From Candidatus Gastranaerophilales bacterium (GTDB lineage: Bacteria > Cyanobacteriota > Vampirovibrionia > Gastranaerophilales > Gastranaerophilaceae), in assembly GCA_944323585.1 (NCBI GenBank), contig CALUTA010000050.1, positions 1-9,632 of the forward strand: DNA of 9,632 bases, in the 5' to 3' direction. A model generated the notes under the pieces. The model was not told where the DNA came from, ran no database searches, and was given only the letters and a program-made list of their open reading frames with translations. The position numbers and the translations under genes were made by a program. Each line of letters begins with the position of its first letter. Position 1 is the stretch's first letter. Shown here piece after piece: positions 1 through 5,003 of this stretch.

Positions 1-1661
1 TAAGGTCTGATGATATCCATTGCCTGATTGATTGTTGATAATGTCGGATCCGGTTTTACATCAAAGAAGATTTGATGATCAATACCGATTTCATCCAATA
101 CGTTAACGATACTGTCAACAGCACCTGAGTTGAATAAGAATCTGTCAGTTACGATGAAAGCACGTTTTTTGCCTTGAAGTTCACGAAGAGCCAGATCAAC
201 AGCGCCTCTTTTGAAGTAAACTTTCGGCGGAACTTTGAACCAAAGCATATTTTCTCTCCTTTCAGCAACTGTTTTGTAGTTCAACAAGTTTTCAACTCCG
301 ATGTTTCCGGAAATTGCGTTTTTACCCCATGATCCGCATCCGAGTGAAAGTGACGGTTCAAGTTTGAAGTTATACAAATCACCGATACCGCCCTGTGCAG
401 AAGGTGAGTTGATTAATACACGGCAAGCAGGCATTTTTTCAGCGAATTTGTCAACTCTTTCCTGATGACGTGTATCCGTATAAAGGTCAGCAGAGTGGCC
501 TGCGCCGCCTTTTGATACAAGTTCGTAAGCCATTTCTGTTGCATCATCAAAATCTTTTGCTCTGTACATTGTCAAAATCGGTGACAATTTTTCTCTTGAG
601 AACGGGTCTTCCCAGTCTACTGAAGGTCTTTCAGCAAGAAGAACCTTTGCGTTTGCCGGCACATCAAATCCGGCAAGTTCTGCAATTCTGTGAGCCGGCT
701 GACCTACGATATCAGGATGTGCTGTTCCTCTTTTCGGGTCGATAAAAGGAAGTGCTATCATTTTCTTTTCATCAGCAGCGCTCAAAAGATATGAACCTCT
801 GTAGATGAATTCTTTTTTAACTTCTTCATAAACTTTATCAACAACAATTACTGATTGTTCTGAAGCACAAATCATACCGTTGTCAAAAGTTTTTGACATA
901 ATGATTGAAGAAACAGCCATTTTGATATCAGCAGTTTCGTCAATAACAGCAGCTGCGTTTCCGGGGCCTACACCCAAAGCCGGGTTGCCTGAAGAGTATG
1001 CGGCTTTAACCATTCCCGGACCGCCGGTTGCCAGAATACAAGCGATTGATTCGTGTTTCATCAACTGATTTGACAAATCAATTGACGGAACATCAATCCA
1101 TCCGATAATATCTTCCGGAGCACCTGCTTTAACTGCGGCTTCCAGAACTACTTTAGCTGCAGCTATTGTACATTTTGTAGCTCTCGGGTGGGGTGAGAAG
1201 ATAATTGCGTTTCTTGTTTTCAAAGCAATTAATGATTTGAAGATTGCAGTTGAAGTCGGGTTTGTTGTTGGTACAATACCTGCAATAACACCGAGAGGTT
1301 CTGCAACAACTTTAATACCGTTTGCTTTGTCTTCTTTGATAATTCCACAAGTTTTAGCGTTTTTGTGTTTGTTGTAGATGTATTCCGAAGCAAAGTGGTT
1401 TTTGATAATTTTGTCTTCAAGAACACCCATTCCTGTTTCTTCATAAGCCATTCTTGCAAGAGGAATACGTGCTTTGTCAGCGGCTGTTGCAGCAGCTTTG
1501 AATATCGCATCTACTTGTTCTTGCGTAAAGTTTGAGTAAATCTTTTGAGCTTTTTTTACTCTTTCAATAAGCAATTCCAATTGCTCAGCGTTGTCGACCA
1601 GAGTTGACTTATTTAAAGTCTTTTCAAGGTTTTCAACTGTTTTTTTGCTTTTTGTTGTCAT
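1..1661 (-). CDS. adhE: Bifunctional acetaldehyde-CoA/alcohol dehydrogenase AdhE, 5' part (runs off the left edge)
   Basis: AdhE reduces acetyl-CoA to acetaldehyde and then to ethanol, using two NADH, in the cytoplasm; in the family it assembles into spirosomes. Reading the minus strand from ATG 1661 gives 553 uninterrupted codons. Residues 1 to about 450 are the aldehyde dehydrogenase domain: 'EPLGVIAGIVPTTNPTS' near residue 120, 'GPGNAA' near 235, and the catalytic cysteine C265 in 'NGMICASEQS', the same context as the E. coli AdhE cysteine. A linker with 'ERRENMLWFKVP' leads at about residue 472 into the iron-type alcohol dehydrogenase domain ('KRAFIVTDRFLF', 'DVKPDPTLSTI'); its metal ligands lie outside the window. 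The start is supported by AAGGAG at 1677-1672, ten bases upstream. The protein is about 19 residues longer at the N terminus than E. coli AdhE. It is probably monocistronic at its 5' end, with a Rex-type operator. A separate ALDH gene is ruled out because the frame continues into the ADH domain. Confidence 0.96.
   Translation of the reverse strand, partial: MTTKSKKTVENLEKTLNKSTLVDNAEQLELLIERVKKAQKIYSNFTQEQVDAIFKAAATAADKARIPLARMAYEETGMGVLEDKIIKNHFASEYIYNKHKNAKTCGIIKEDKANGIKVVAEPLGVIAGIVPTTNPTSTAIFKSLIALKTRNAIIFSPHPRATKCTIAAAKVVLEAAVKAGAPEDIIGWIDVPSIDLSNQLMKHESIACILATGGPGMVKAAYSSGNPALGVGPGNAAAVIDETADIKMAVSSIIMSKTFDNGMICASEQSVIVVDKVYEEVKKEFIYRGSYLLSAADEKKMIALPFIDPKRGTAHPDIVGQPAHRIAELAGFDVPANAKVLLAERPSVDWEDPFSREKLSPILTMYRAKDFDDATEMAYELVSKGGAGHSADLYTDTRHQERVDKFAEKMPACRVLINSPSAQGGIGDLYNFKLEPSLSLGCGSWGKNAISGNIGVENLLNYKTVAERRENMLWFKVPPKVYFKRGAVDLALRELQGKKRAFIVTDRFLFNSGAVDSIVNVLDEIGIDHQIFFDVKPDPTLSTINQAMDIIRP
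246..262 (-). promoter_or_regulatory. Internal ribosome binding site at the ALDH-ADH boundary of adhE
   Basis: Inside adhE the minus strand reads AAAGGAGAG followed by AAAAT and ATG. The AGGAG core (260-256) is seven bases from ATG 248, which is in frame as Met472, the first residue of the alcohol dehydrogenase domain. The spacing is ideal for initiation. The encoded peptide 'ERRENM' may itself be conserved in AdhE, so the match could be a by-product of protein sequence. Confidence 0.4.
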
Positions 1662-1747
1662 AATTATTTTTCTCCTTAATCTAACTTGACAATTGCTATT
1701 TTTATTTCCGTAAGATAATTTTAACAGGATAAATTTTATTTTTCAAT

Positions 1748-1765
1748 TCGTGATTTATTTCACAA
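1748..1765 (-). promoter_or_regulatory. Rex-type (redox-sensing) operator of adhE
   Basis: The minus strand reads TTGTGAAATAAATCACGA. This matches the Rex form TTGTGAAATAATTCACAA at 16 of 18 positions (my recollection of the consensus). It begins five bases downstream of the -10 box and covers the predicted start of transcription near 1763, so bound protein would block initiation. Rex is an NADH/NAD+-sensing repressor and adhE is one of its classic targets. TGTGA-N6-TCACG also fits a CRP/FNR-family half-site pair, but a site at +1 would favour repression. Confidence 0.6.
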
Positions 1766-1769
1766 TTAC

Positions 1770-1798
1770 ATTATAAAATAAAGACTCTTAAAAAGCAA
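1770..1798 (-). promoter_or_regulatory. Promoter of adhE
   Basis: On the minus strand a -35 box TTGCTT (1798-1793) and a perfect -10 box TATAAT (1775-1770) are separated by 17 bases. Predicted transcription starts near 1763, giving a leader of about 100 bases before ATG 1661. The -35 box overlaps a degenerate copy (1797-1815) of the AAGTGT-N7-ACACTT palindrome found at 4400-4567. Confidence 0.7.
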
Positions 1799-1867
1799 GT
1801 GTATTTTTTACAATCTTTATACAAATTTAATATTTACTCTTTTCAGATGAAACCTTTCTGCCGCAAG

Positions 1868-1876
1868 TGTTATATA
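1868..1876 (+). promoter_or_regulatory. Extended -10 promoter of the 234-aa gene
   Basis: TGTTATATA forms an extended -10 (TG at 1868-1869, hexamer 1871-1876); an overlapping hexamer TATACT sits at 1873-1878. There is no good -35. Transcription would begin at about 1883-1886, at or within a few bases of the chosen ATG, so the message may be leaderless. This is inferred from spacing only. Confidence 0.4.
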
Positions 1877-1885
1877 CTGTTTTCT

Positions 1886-2590
1886 ATGAATATATTCAAA
1901 AAAATTATCTATTTTCTCCTTAAAACACAGGAAAAACAGCTATCTTCAAGACTTGACAAACATTTGCAGACTTCGTCGGCAAATAAAACGTCTAAAACCA
2001 TTCTTGCATCTAATGTTACGGTAACTTTAACCTCTGAAACGGAAAAGAATAAAGAATTAGTCCTAAACACAGTCAAAGAGATAGTTTCAAGCACAAAAAA
2101 CAATCCTGATCTTCTTATTGAATACATAAAAACCCACGGAACAAAGGTTGTGAAACTTCCTAACGCAGATAAAATTCTTGCATTTATCTCAGAGGAAGAA
2201 GGGCTTGTATGTGAACTCAGGGGCTGGAAAGCTTTTTATATCAACGTTTTAACTGACAGCGGTTTTGCTTTCAAAAGCAAGCCTATGTTCATTTTAAGAG
2301 ATGGCGGAATTGATCCTTATTACATGCTTCACCAGTTTTACAAGTGGTTTTCGTTCTACAAAGGCCTTCCGGGGTTTGAATACGAAGCACAGCAAACATT
2401 TAAAAGATTTTTAAACGCAAAGGACTCAAAAGGTATTGAAAACTTAACTCTGAGCGAAATGACAGGCCTAAAAGAAGCTATTGCAAGAGATAATGAAGCA
2501 ACGGATTTTACTATAAATTACGCAAAATCAATTGACGGAAGCAAAAACGTTCTCGATAAAATGAAAAATGATGGCGGTGCAAATATTTAA
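1886..2590 (+). CDS. Unrecognised 234-aa protein
   Basis: I do not recognise a family. The frame is open from GTG 1799. I chose ATG 1886 ('MNIFKKIIYFLL') because everything upstream reads as promoter, including an extended -10 at 1868-1876; ATG 1847 is the alternative. Neither start has a Shine-Dalgarno match, in contrast to the neighbouring genes. The protein opens with a short hydrophobic-basic segment (residues 4-13), then a polar Ser/Thr/Lys-rich stretch to about 75. A well-formed soluble region follows at 80-175, with aromatic-rich 'DPYYMLHQFYKWFSFYKG' near 143-160. The charged tail ends in 'DGGANI'. There is no convincing signal peptide. The gene stands alone, divergent from adhE, and ends 13 bases before a strong hairpin terminator. 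Codon use and composition look native. It is probably a lineage-specific cytoplasmic protein; the function cannot be read from sequence. Confidence 0.8.
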   Translation: MNIFKKIIYFLLKTQEKQLSSRLDKHLQTSSANKTSKTILASNVTVTLTSETEKNKELVLNTVKEIVSSTKNNPDLLIEYIKTHGTKVVKLPNADKILAFISEEEGLVCELRGWKAFYINVLTDSGFAFKSKPMFILRDGGIDPYYMLHQFYKWFSFYKGLPGFEYEAQQTFKRFLNAKDSKGIENLTLSEMTGLKEAIARDNEATDFTINYAKSIDGSKNVLDKMKNDGGANI

Positions 2591-2603
2591 TTCTGCAATT
2601 TTA

Positions 2604-2623
2604 AAACCCGCCAAAGCGGGTTT
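2604..2623. terminator. Bidirectional intrinsic terminator between convergent genes
   Basis: AAACCCGC-CAAA-GCGGGTTT is a perfect 8-bp stem with a 4-base loop, lying between the ends of the plus-strand gene (2590) and the minus-strand gene (2663). The flanking run is TTT on the plus strand and TTTT on the minus strand, short in both directions, so it can serve both transcripts. Confidence 0.8.
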
Positions 2624-2662
2624 CATATCTTAAGTAAATTATGTATTAATAAAATTCAATAG

Positions 2663-3406
2663 TTAGGCTTGAGTTTTTTGCTCCAGTGCCTGCCCTTTTT
2701 TACCCCTACAGCAAAGATATGTACCTATCCCGGCTGCGGCTGCACCAATTGCTCCGTAAATAGCTGCATACTTGCCCTGAATTTTTCTTGCGACACCTTT
2801 TATAGCTTTTCCGACAGCATCATTTTCACAATTTTCGAAAACTTTTTTATCAGTATTCCAATATTTATTAAATAAGCCTTGAGTGATTTGTCTGTCAGCT
2901 TCAGCACCTTCCGATTTTATATGTTCTTTTACCTGTTCGAGAGTTTTACCTTTCCACTCTTCTTCCAAACACCTTTTATATATTTCTTTCATTTCCGGTA
3001 AATCTTTTGCTTTACTTAGTTTTTCAAGATAAGTCTCCTTTATTCCGATTTCAGATACTACATTTTGACCCTGTTTAATTATATCAATATCAATATAATC
3101 TAATACATTGAATGCATTATCGAGCACTAGTTTCTTTATTTCTTCTATGCTTTTTGCATTACTTATAGCTTTTAACAAATTCTTTCCAGCTTCTTCAATA
3201 TTTTCTGCTAAAATTTTTTCGTCAGGTGTTAAAGTATTTTTTACAGCATCATTTACCTTTTTGACAAACTCATCGGTAACTACACCATTTTTCAAAAACG
3301 GTTTTGTTAGGTATCCTGTTGCAACTCCTGCTCCGGCTCCAGCAACCGTGCCGATACCAGTATATAAAGCGGTATTATTATTTCCACTCACACTATCTAC
3401 CGTCAT
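2663..3406 (-). CDS. Unrecognised 247-aa protein with glycine-rich hydrophobic segments at both ends
   Basis: No known family is recognised. The start ATG 3406 has AAAGGA (3421-3416) nine bases upstream. Residues 13-34 form a Gly/Ala-rich hydrophobic stretch ('GIGTVAGAGAGVATGYLT') and residues 213-231 a second one ('YAAIYGAIGAAAAGIGTYL'), followed by 'CC' and a basic tail 'RGKKGQ'. Both have G-x-x-x-G spacing typical of glycine-zipper helices. The long middle (35-210) is charged and probably helical, with many Lys/Glu and 'IEEIKKL'-like segments. A protein crossing or inserting into a membrane twice, with the middle on one side, is the simplest reading; this is inference. The N terminus lacks a basic signal-peptide region. 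The gene lies downstream of the rhodanese gene with no visible terminator between them, but has its own promoter and a leader hairpin. Confidence 0.82.
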   Translation of the reverse strand: MTVDSVSGNNNTALYTGIGTVAGAGAGVATGYLTKPFLKNGVVTDEFVKKVNDAVKNTLTPDEKILAENIEEAGKNLLKAISNAKSIEEIKKLVLDNAFNVLDYIDIDIIKQGQNVVSEIGIKETYLEKLSKAKDLPEMKEIYKRCLEEEWKGKTLEQVKEHIKSEGAEADRQITQGLFNKYWNTDKKVFENCENDAVGKAIKGVARKIQGKYAAIYGAIGAAAAGIGTYLCCRGKKGQALEQKTQA

Positions 3407-3422
3407 TTTGTATTTTCCTTTC

Positions 3423-3454
3423 TGTGTTTTTACCTACAAGATTATAAAAACACA
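3423..3454 (-). promoter_or_regulatory. 10-bp leader hairpin immediately before the ribosome binding site of the 247-aa gene
   Basis: In the message, UGUGUUUUUA (3454-3445) and UAAAAACACA (3432-3423) pair perfectly over 10 bp around a 12-base loop. The 3' arm ends one base before the AAAGGA ribosome binding site (3421-3416). No U-run follows, so it is not a terminator. It could affect ribosome access or message stability. The TATAAT visible inside it is part of the stem and loop. Confidence 0.6.
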
Positions 3455-3497
3455 AGTCCTGAAAGATTTGCTACTGGCGCATCCTATCCTATCGCAG

Positions 3498-3506
3498 ATT
3501 ATAACA
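3498..3506 (-). promoter_or_regulatory. Extended -10 promoter of the 247-aa gene
   Basis: The minus strand reads TGT followed by TATAAT (-10 at 3503-3498), an extended -10 that can work without a good -35; at 17 bases upstream there is only ATTTAA. Transcription would start near 3491, giving a leader of about 85 bases. The leader begins with a GATAG-GATAG-GATG repeat (3493-3480) and includes the hairpin at 3454-3423. Confidence 0.55.
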
Positions 3507-3558
3507 GGGTTTTAGCCATTTTAAATTCATATTTACATTTCTTAATAAACAATTTTAC

Positions 3559-3939
3559 TTACGTCACAGCGAACCTGAAATCCTCTTTCCAGACCTGAAA
3601 ACCGCCTTCTAACAACATCACGGGATACTCATAATCCGCCAGAATCAAAGCTGCTCTTGCTCCCAGATGACATTGCTGGTTGTAACAATAGACAACGTTT
3701 ATTTTATCTTTGGAAAGCCTTGTAATATTATCAGCAAGCTCATCTTTAGGAATAGAAATTGCACCCGGAATATGACTTATTTCGTAATCCTCAGCACGTC
3801 TGACATCCACGAGTTCGACCTCATTTTCATCCATAAGTTCTTTAAGTTCCACAGGACCCAAAGTATAAGCCAAAATTTTCTCAAAATAAAACTGCGCTTC
3901 TTTTGAATTTCTGCGCAGTGCCTCTATTTTTTCGTTCAT
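3559..3939 (-). CDS. Single-domain rhodanese-like protein with a two-cysteine active-site loop
   Basis: Rhodanese domains carry sulfur as a cysteine persulfide. In this 126-residue protein the domain spans about residues 28-122: 'VDVRRAEDY' (44-52), 'HIPGAISIP' (56-64), the active-site region 'VVYCYNQQCHLGARAA' (82-97) and 'EGGFQVWK' (111-118). The likely catalytic residue is C85. The usual Cys-x4-Arg loop is replaced by C85-x4-C90 followed by 'HLGARAA', a variant loop that may bind a different acceptor or form a disulfide. Residues 1-27 are a helical extension. No signal peptide, so it is cytoplasmic. The start ATG 3939 has AAAGG at 3955-3951 with about 11 bases of spacing, and both lie inside a long hairpin. 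No sulfur-metabolism gene is nearby to suggest a partner. Rhodanese fold is firm, substrate unknown. Confidence 0.9.
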   Translation of the reverse strand: MNEKIEALRRNSKEAQFYFEKILAYTLGPVELKELMDENEVELVDVRRAEDYEISHIPGAISIPKDELADNITRLSKDKINVVYCYNQQCHLGARAALILADYEYPVMLLEGGFQVWKEDFRFAVT

Positions 3940-3985
3940 AACCTGATATTCCTTTCTTTTAGAAATAAGAATAAATCAGGTTATG
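3937..3985 (-). promoter_or_regulatory. Start-codon-sequestering hairpin of the rhodanese gene
   Basis: The message arms CAUAACCUGAU (3985-3975) and AUCAGGUUAUG (3947-3937) pair perfectly over 11 bp, and the last three bases of the second arm are the start codon. The 27 bases between them can continue the helix: AUUC with GAAU, an internal loop, then UUUC with GAAA closed by UAAAA. These inner pairs take up the GAAAGGAA ribosome binding site. Both initiation signals are therefore masked, as in RNA thermometers and some riboswitch expression platforms. The arms could instead be a DNA operator. Confidence 0.6.
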
Positions 3986-4040
3986 AAAAAAGTATTCGGT
4001 TAGTGGGGTAAAAATAATTTAGTAAGATGGGTAAATGTCT

Positions 4041-4046
4041 ATTATA
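4041..4046 (-). promoter_or_regulatory. Possible -10 box of the rhodanese gene
   Basis: TATAAT on the minus strand (4046-4041) is the only good -10 upstream of the rhodanese leader hairpin. The hexamer 17 bases upstream is only TTCAGG. Transcription would start near 4034, so the message would contain the whole hairpin at 3985-3937. Confidence 0.35.
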
Positions 4047-4071
4047 ATTCTTGCCTATGACTGCCTGAAAA

Positions 4072-4371
4072 TTAAGCAGTGTAACTTATATGGTTGTAAA
4101 TATCAGAATTGATATTTGCATCGTTTTCGTTGGTTCTTTTGAACTCTTTAATAGCTCTTCCTACTTTATTGATAAAAGCAGTAACGAAGTTGGGGTTTTG
4201 AACCATATCAGACTTGCTTGAACGTCTGAGGTCATTTTCAAAGTTAATTTTGGCATTGGGATTTTGGAGGGCCAAAATTGCAACACTGGGGGTAATGTTA
4301 TTCATGGTGTTGTCACCAAATGATATATATTTTCTGCTGTTTAATCCGTTTTGAATTCTATCTACTTTCAT
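4072..4371 (-). CDS. Unrecognised 99-aa protein with N-terminal 'ISFG' motif
   Basis: No family is recognised. ATG 4371 is the start because AGGAGG sits six bases upstream; an upstream in-frame ATG at 4416 would lie within the operator and leader and has no ribosome binding site. The protein begins 'MKVDRIQNGLNSRKYISFGDN', an opening that ends in a Phe-Gly motif I associate with many short Gastranaerophilales proteins (recollection, not checked). The rest is polar and Asn/Lys-rich with one likely amphipathic helix, 'FVTAFINKVGRAIKEFKR' near residues 62-79. There is no membrane segment or cysteine. It has a near-consensus promoter and the best ribosome binding site in the window, so it should be made abundantly when its operator is free. 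The tight regulation and small size suggest a stress or surface-associated role, but this is only inference. Confidence 0.8.
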   Translation of the reverse strand: MKVDRIQNGLNSRKYISFGDNTMNNITPSVAILALQNPNAKINFENDLRRSSKSDMVQNPNFVTAFINKVGRAIKEFKRTNENDANINSDIYNHISYTA

Positions 4372-4399
4372 TGTAATCCTCCTCTCTTGAGGTCTTATT

Positions 4400-4418
4400 A
4401 AGTGTTTGTTTAACACTT
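4400..4418. promoter_or_regulatory. Operator copy A (AAGTGT-N7-ACACTT)
   Basis: AAGTGTTTGTTTAACACTT is a 19-bp palindrome with perfect 6-base arms. It covers about +10 to +28 of the predicted transcript of the 99-aa gene, where a bound repressor would block elongation or initiation. Two further copies with the same arm spacing lie at 4524-4542 and 4549-4567. Confidence 0.65.
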
Positions 4419-4433
4419 CATCCTTACATTTAC

Positions 4434-4462
4434 ACTATAAACTAGAATAATTCATTTGTCAA
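4434..4462 (-). promoter_or_regulatory. Near-consensus promoter of the 99-aa gene
   Basis: A perfect -35 box TTGACA (4462-4457), exactly 17 bases of spacer, and -10 box TATAGT (4439-4434). Transcription should start near 4427, leaving a 56-base leader that contains operator copy A and the AGGAGG ribosome binding site. This is the strongest promoter by sequence in the window. Confidence 0.85.
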
Positions 4463-4523
4463 CCCCTACTATGAACTTTTGTTAAGAAGCTAAAATACCA
4501 TATCTACCTTGGTTTTAGGCATA

Positions 4524-4567
4524 AAGTGATATTTTTACACTTATTTTAAAGTGTTTTTTATACACTT
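4524..4567. repeat. Operator copies B and C in tandem (AAGTGW-N7-ACACTT)
   Basis: Copy B (4524-4542) is AAGTGATATTTTTACACTT and copy C (4549-4567) is AAGTGTTTTTTATACACTT. Each has 6-base arms and a 7-base AT-rich centre, identical in architecture to copy A. Their starts are 25 bp apart. They lie about 100-140 bp upstream of the start of the 99-aa gene transcript and just before a candidate plus-strand RNA, so they may control either or allow looping to copy A. A plus-strand -10-like TATACA (4559-4564) lies inside copy C. Confidence 0.65.
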
Positions 4568-4570
4568 TTC

Positions 4571-4752
4571 TTTAAAAATTAGCCATGCTTCTATTTTTTC
4601 TACTGCCTGTTCGGATAATTTTCCGGCCACTGCAAATCAGGCAGGCGGTGAATTGTTTATATTCCAGAATTTAGATTTAATATAATTAAATCTTTTTCAT
4701 ACTTCCAGCTATTCTTAATTCCAACGGGAGCCAATTCAGCTCCCCTTTTTTT
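4571..4752 (+). ncRNA. Candidate small RNA, about 180 nt, in the gene-free region 4440-4790
   Basis: The main support is an intrinsic terminator at 4726-4752 that points rightward although no plus-strand gene lies within 2 kb upstream. A weak plus-strand -10, TATACA at 4559-4564 inside operator copy C, would start a transcript near 4571; its -35 is poor. The predicted RNA can fold: CTGCCTG (4603-4609) pairs with CAGGCAG (4638-4644) around an inner CGGA/TCCG hairpin (4612-4625), and AGATTTAA (4673-4680) pairs with TTAAATCT (4686-4693). The longest plus-strand frame here is 29 codons from ATG 4585 with no ribosome binding site. It resembles no RNA family I know. No other features were seen in 4440-4790. 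Confidence 0.4.
4726..4752 (+). terminator. Orphan plus-strand intrinsic terminator
   Basis: GGGAGC (4726-4731), a 7-base loop, and GCTCCC (4739-4744), then C and seven T (4746-4752). On the minus strand the hairpin is followed by GTTGG, with no U-run, so it acts rightward. Every protein gene within 2 kb to the left is on the minus strand, so the terminator has no obvious client except the candidate RNA. Confidence 0.8.
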
Positions 4753-4790
4753 ACTTTGAAACCAATGCAAATTAAAACATTACAATACTA

Positions 4791-4988
4791 TTAATCATCT
4801 AACTTACGTAAGAAAACCCAGTAGAAAAGCCCTGCAAAAGGTGCTATATATCCCAGCAGCACAAGCTTTCGCGCAGGACCGGGGTACGGAAGCGATAATT
4901 CAACATCAATACTGTTGATATAACATATATAAGATATGATGCATCCGGCTATAGTCAATAAAATCAATTTTATTGTTGACTTTTTCAT
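4791..4988 (-). CDS. Small two-helix membrane protein downstream of lysC
   Basis: A 65-residue protein of unknown family. Two hydrophobic helices are visible: about residues 6-25 ('IKLILLTIAGCIISYICYI') after a Lys-rich start 'MKKSTIK', and about 42-60 ('LVLLGYIAPFAGLFYWVFL'). The polar linker 'DVELSLPYPGPARK' joins them, and the C terminus 'RKLDD' is charged. The basic N terminus and the basic residues flanking the second helix suggest both ends are cytoplasmic and the linker is outside (inference). ATG 4988 begins 15 bases after the lysC stop, with AGGT about eight bases upstream, so it is the last gene of the operon. No intrinsic terminator facing left was found after it. Known aspartokinases have no such partner, so a function is not suggested. 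Confidence 0.8.
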   Translation of the reverse strand: MKKSTIKLILLTIAGCIISYICYINSIDVELSLPYPGPARKLVLLGYIAPFAGLFYWVFLRKLDD

Positions 4989-5003
4989 ATATAAAGACCT
5001 GCA

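Noticed and set aside
1229..1510. 93-codon open frame on the minus strand inside adhE.
   Set aside because: It is an out-of-frame shadow of the ALDH domain with low-complexity Leu/Lys/Gln composition.
1700..1740. A second Rex-like site in the adhE leader (TGTTAA near CTTAC).
   Set aside because: The right half does not match; only one half-site is present.
3442..3447. A second minus-strand TATAAT close to the 247-aa gene.
   Set aside because: It lies in the stem and loop of the leader hairpin, has no -35, and the extended -10 at 3503-3498 is better placed.
4060..4080. ACTGC/GCAGT inverted repeat after the 99-aa gene, as a terminator.
   Set aside because: Only five pairs, an 11-base loop, and no T-run.
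4372..4416. N-terminal extension of the 99-aa protein from ATG 4416.
   Set aside because: The extension lies in the leader and operator, has no ribosome binding site, and ATG 4371 has AGGAGG.
4673..4697. AGATTTAA/TTAAATCT hairpin followed by a short T-run, as a terminator.
   Set aside because: The stem has a single G-C pair and would be weak; the GC-rich terminator at 4726-4752 is the convincing one.
4555..4752. Protein-like minus-strand reading in 4555-4752, such as a 29-codon frame from GTG ending in 'AWLIFKEKCIKNTLK'.
   Set aside because: More than one frame reads equally well, all are broken by stops, and no ribosome binding site is present. Noncoding RNA or spacer is more likely, though a decayed gene cannot be excluded.
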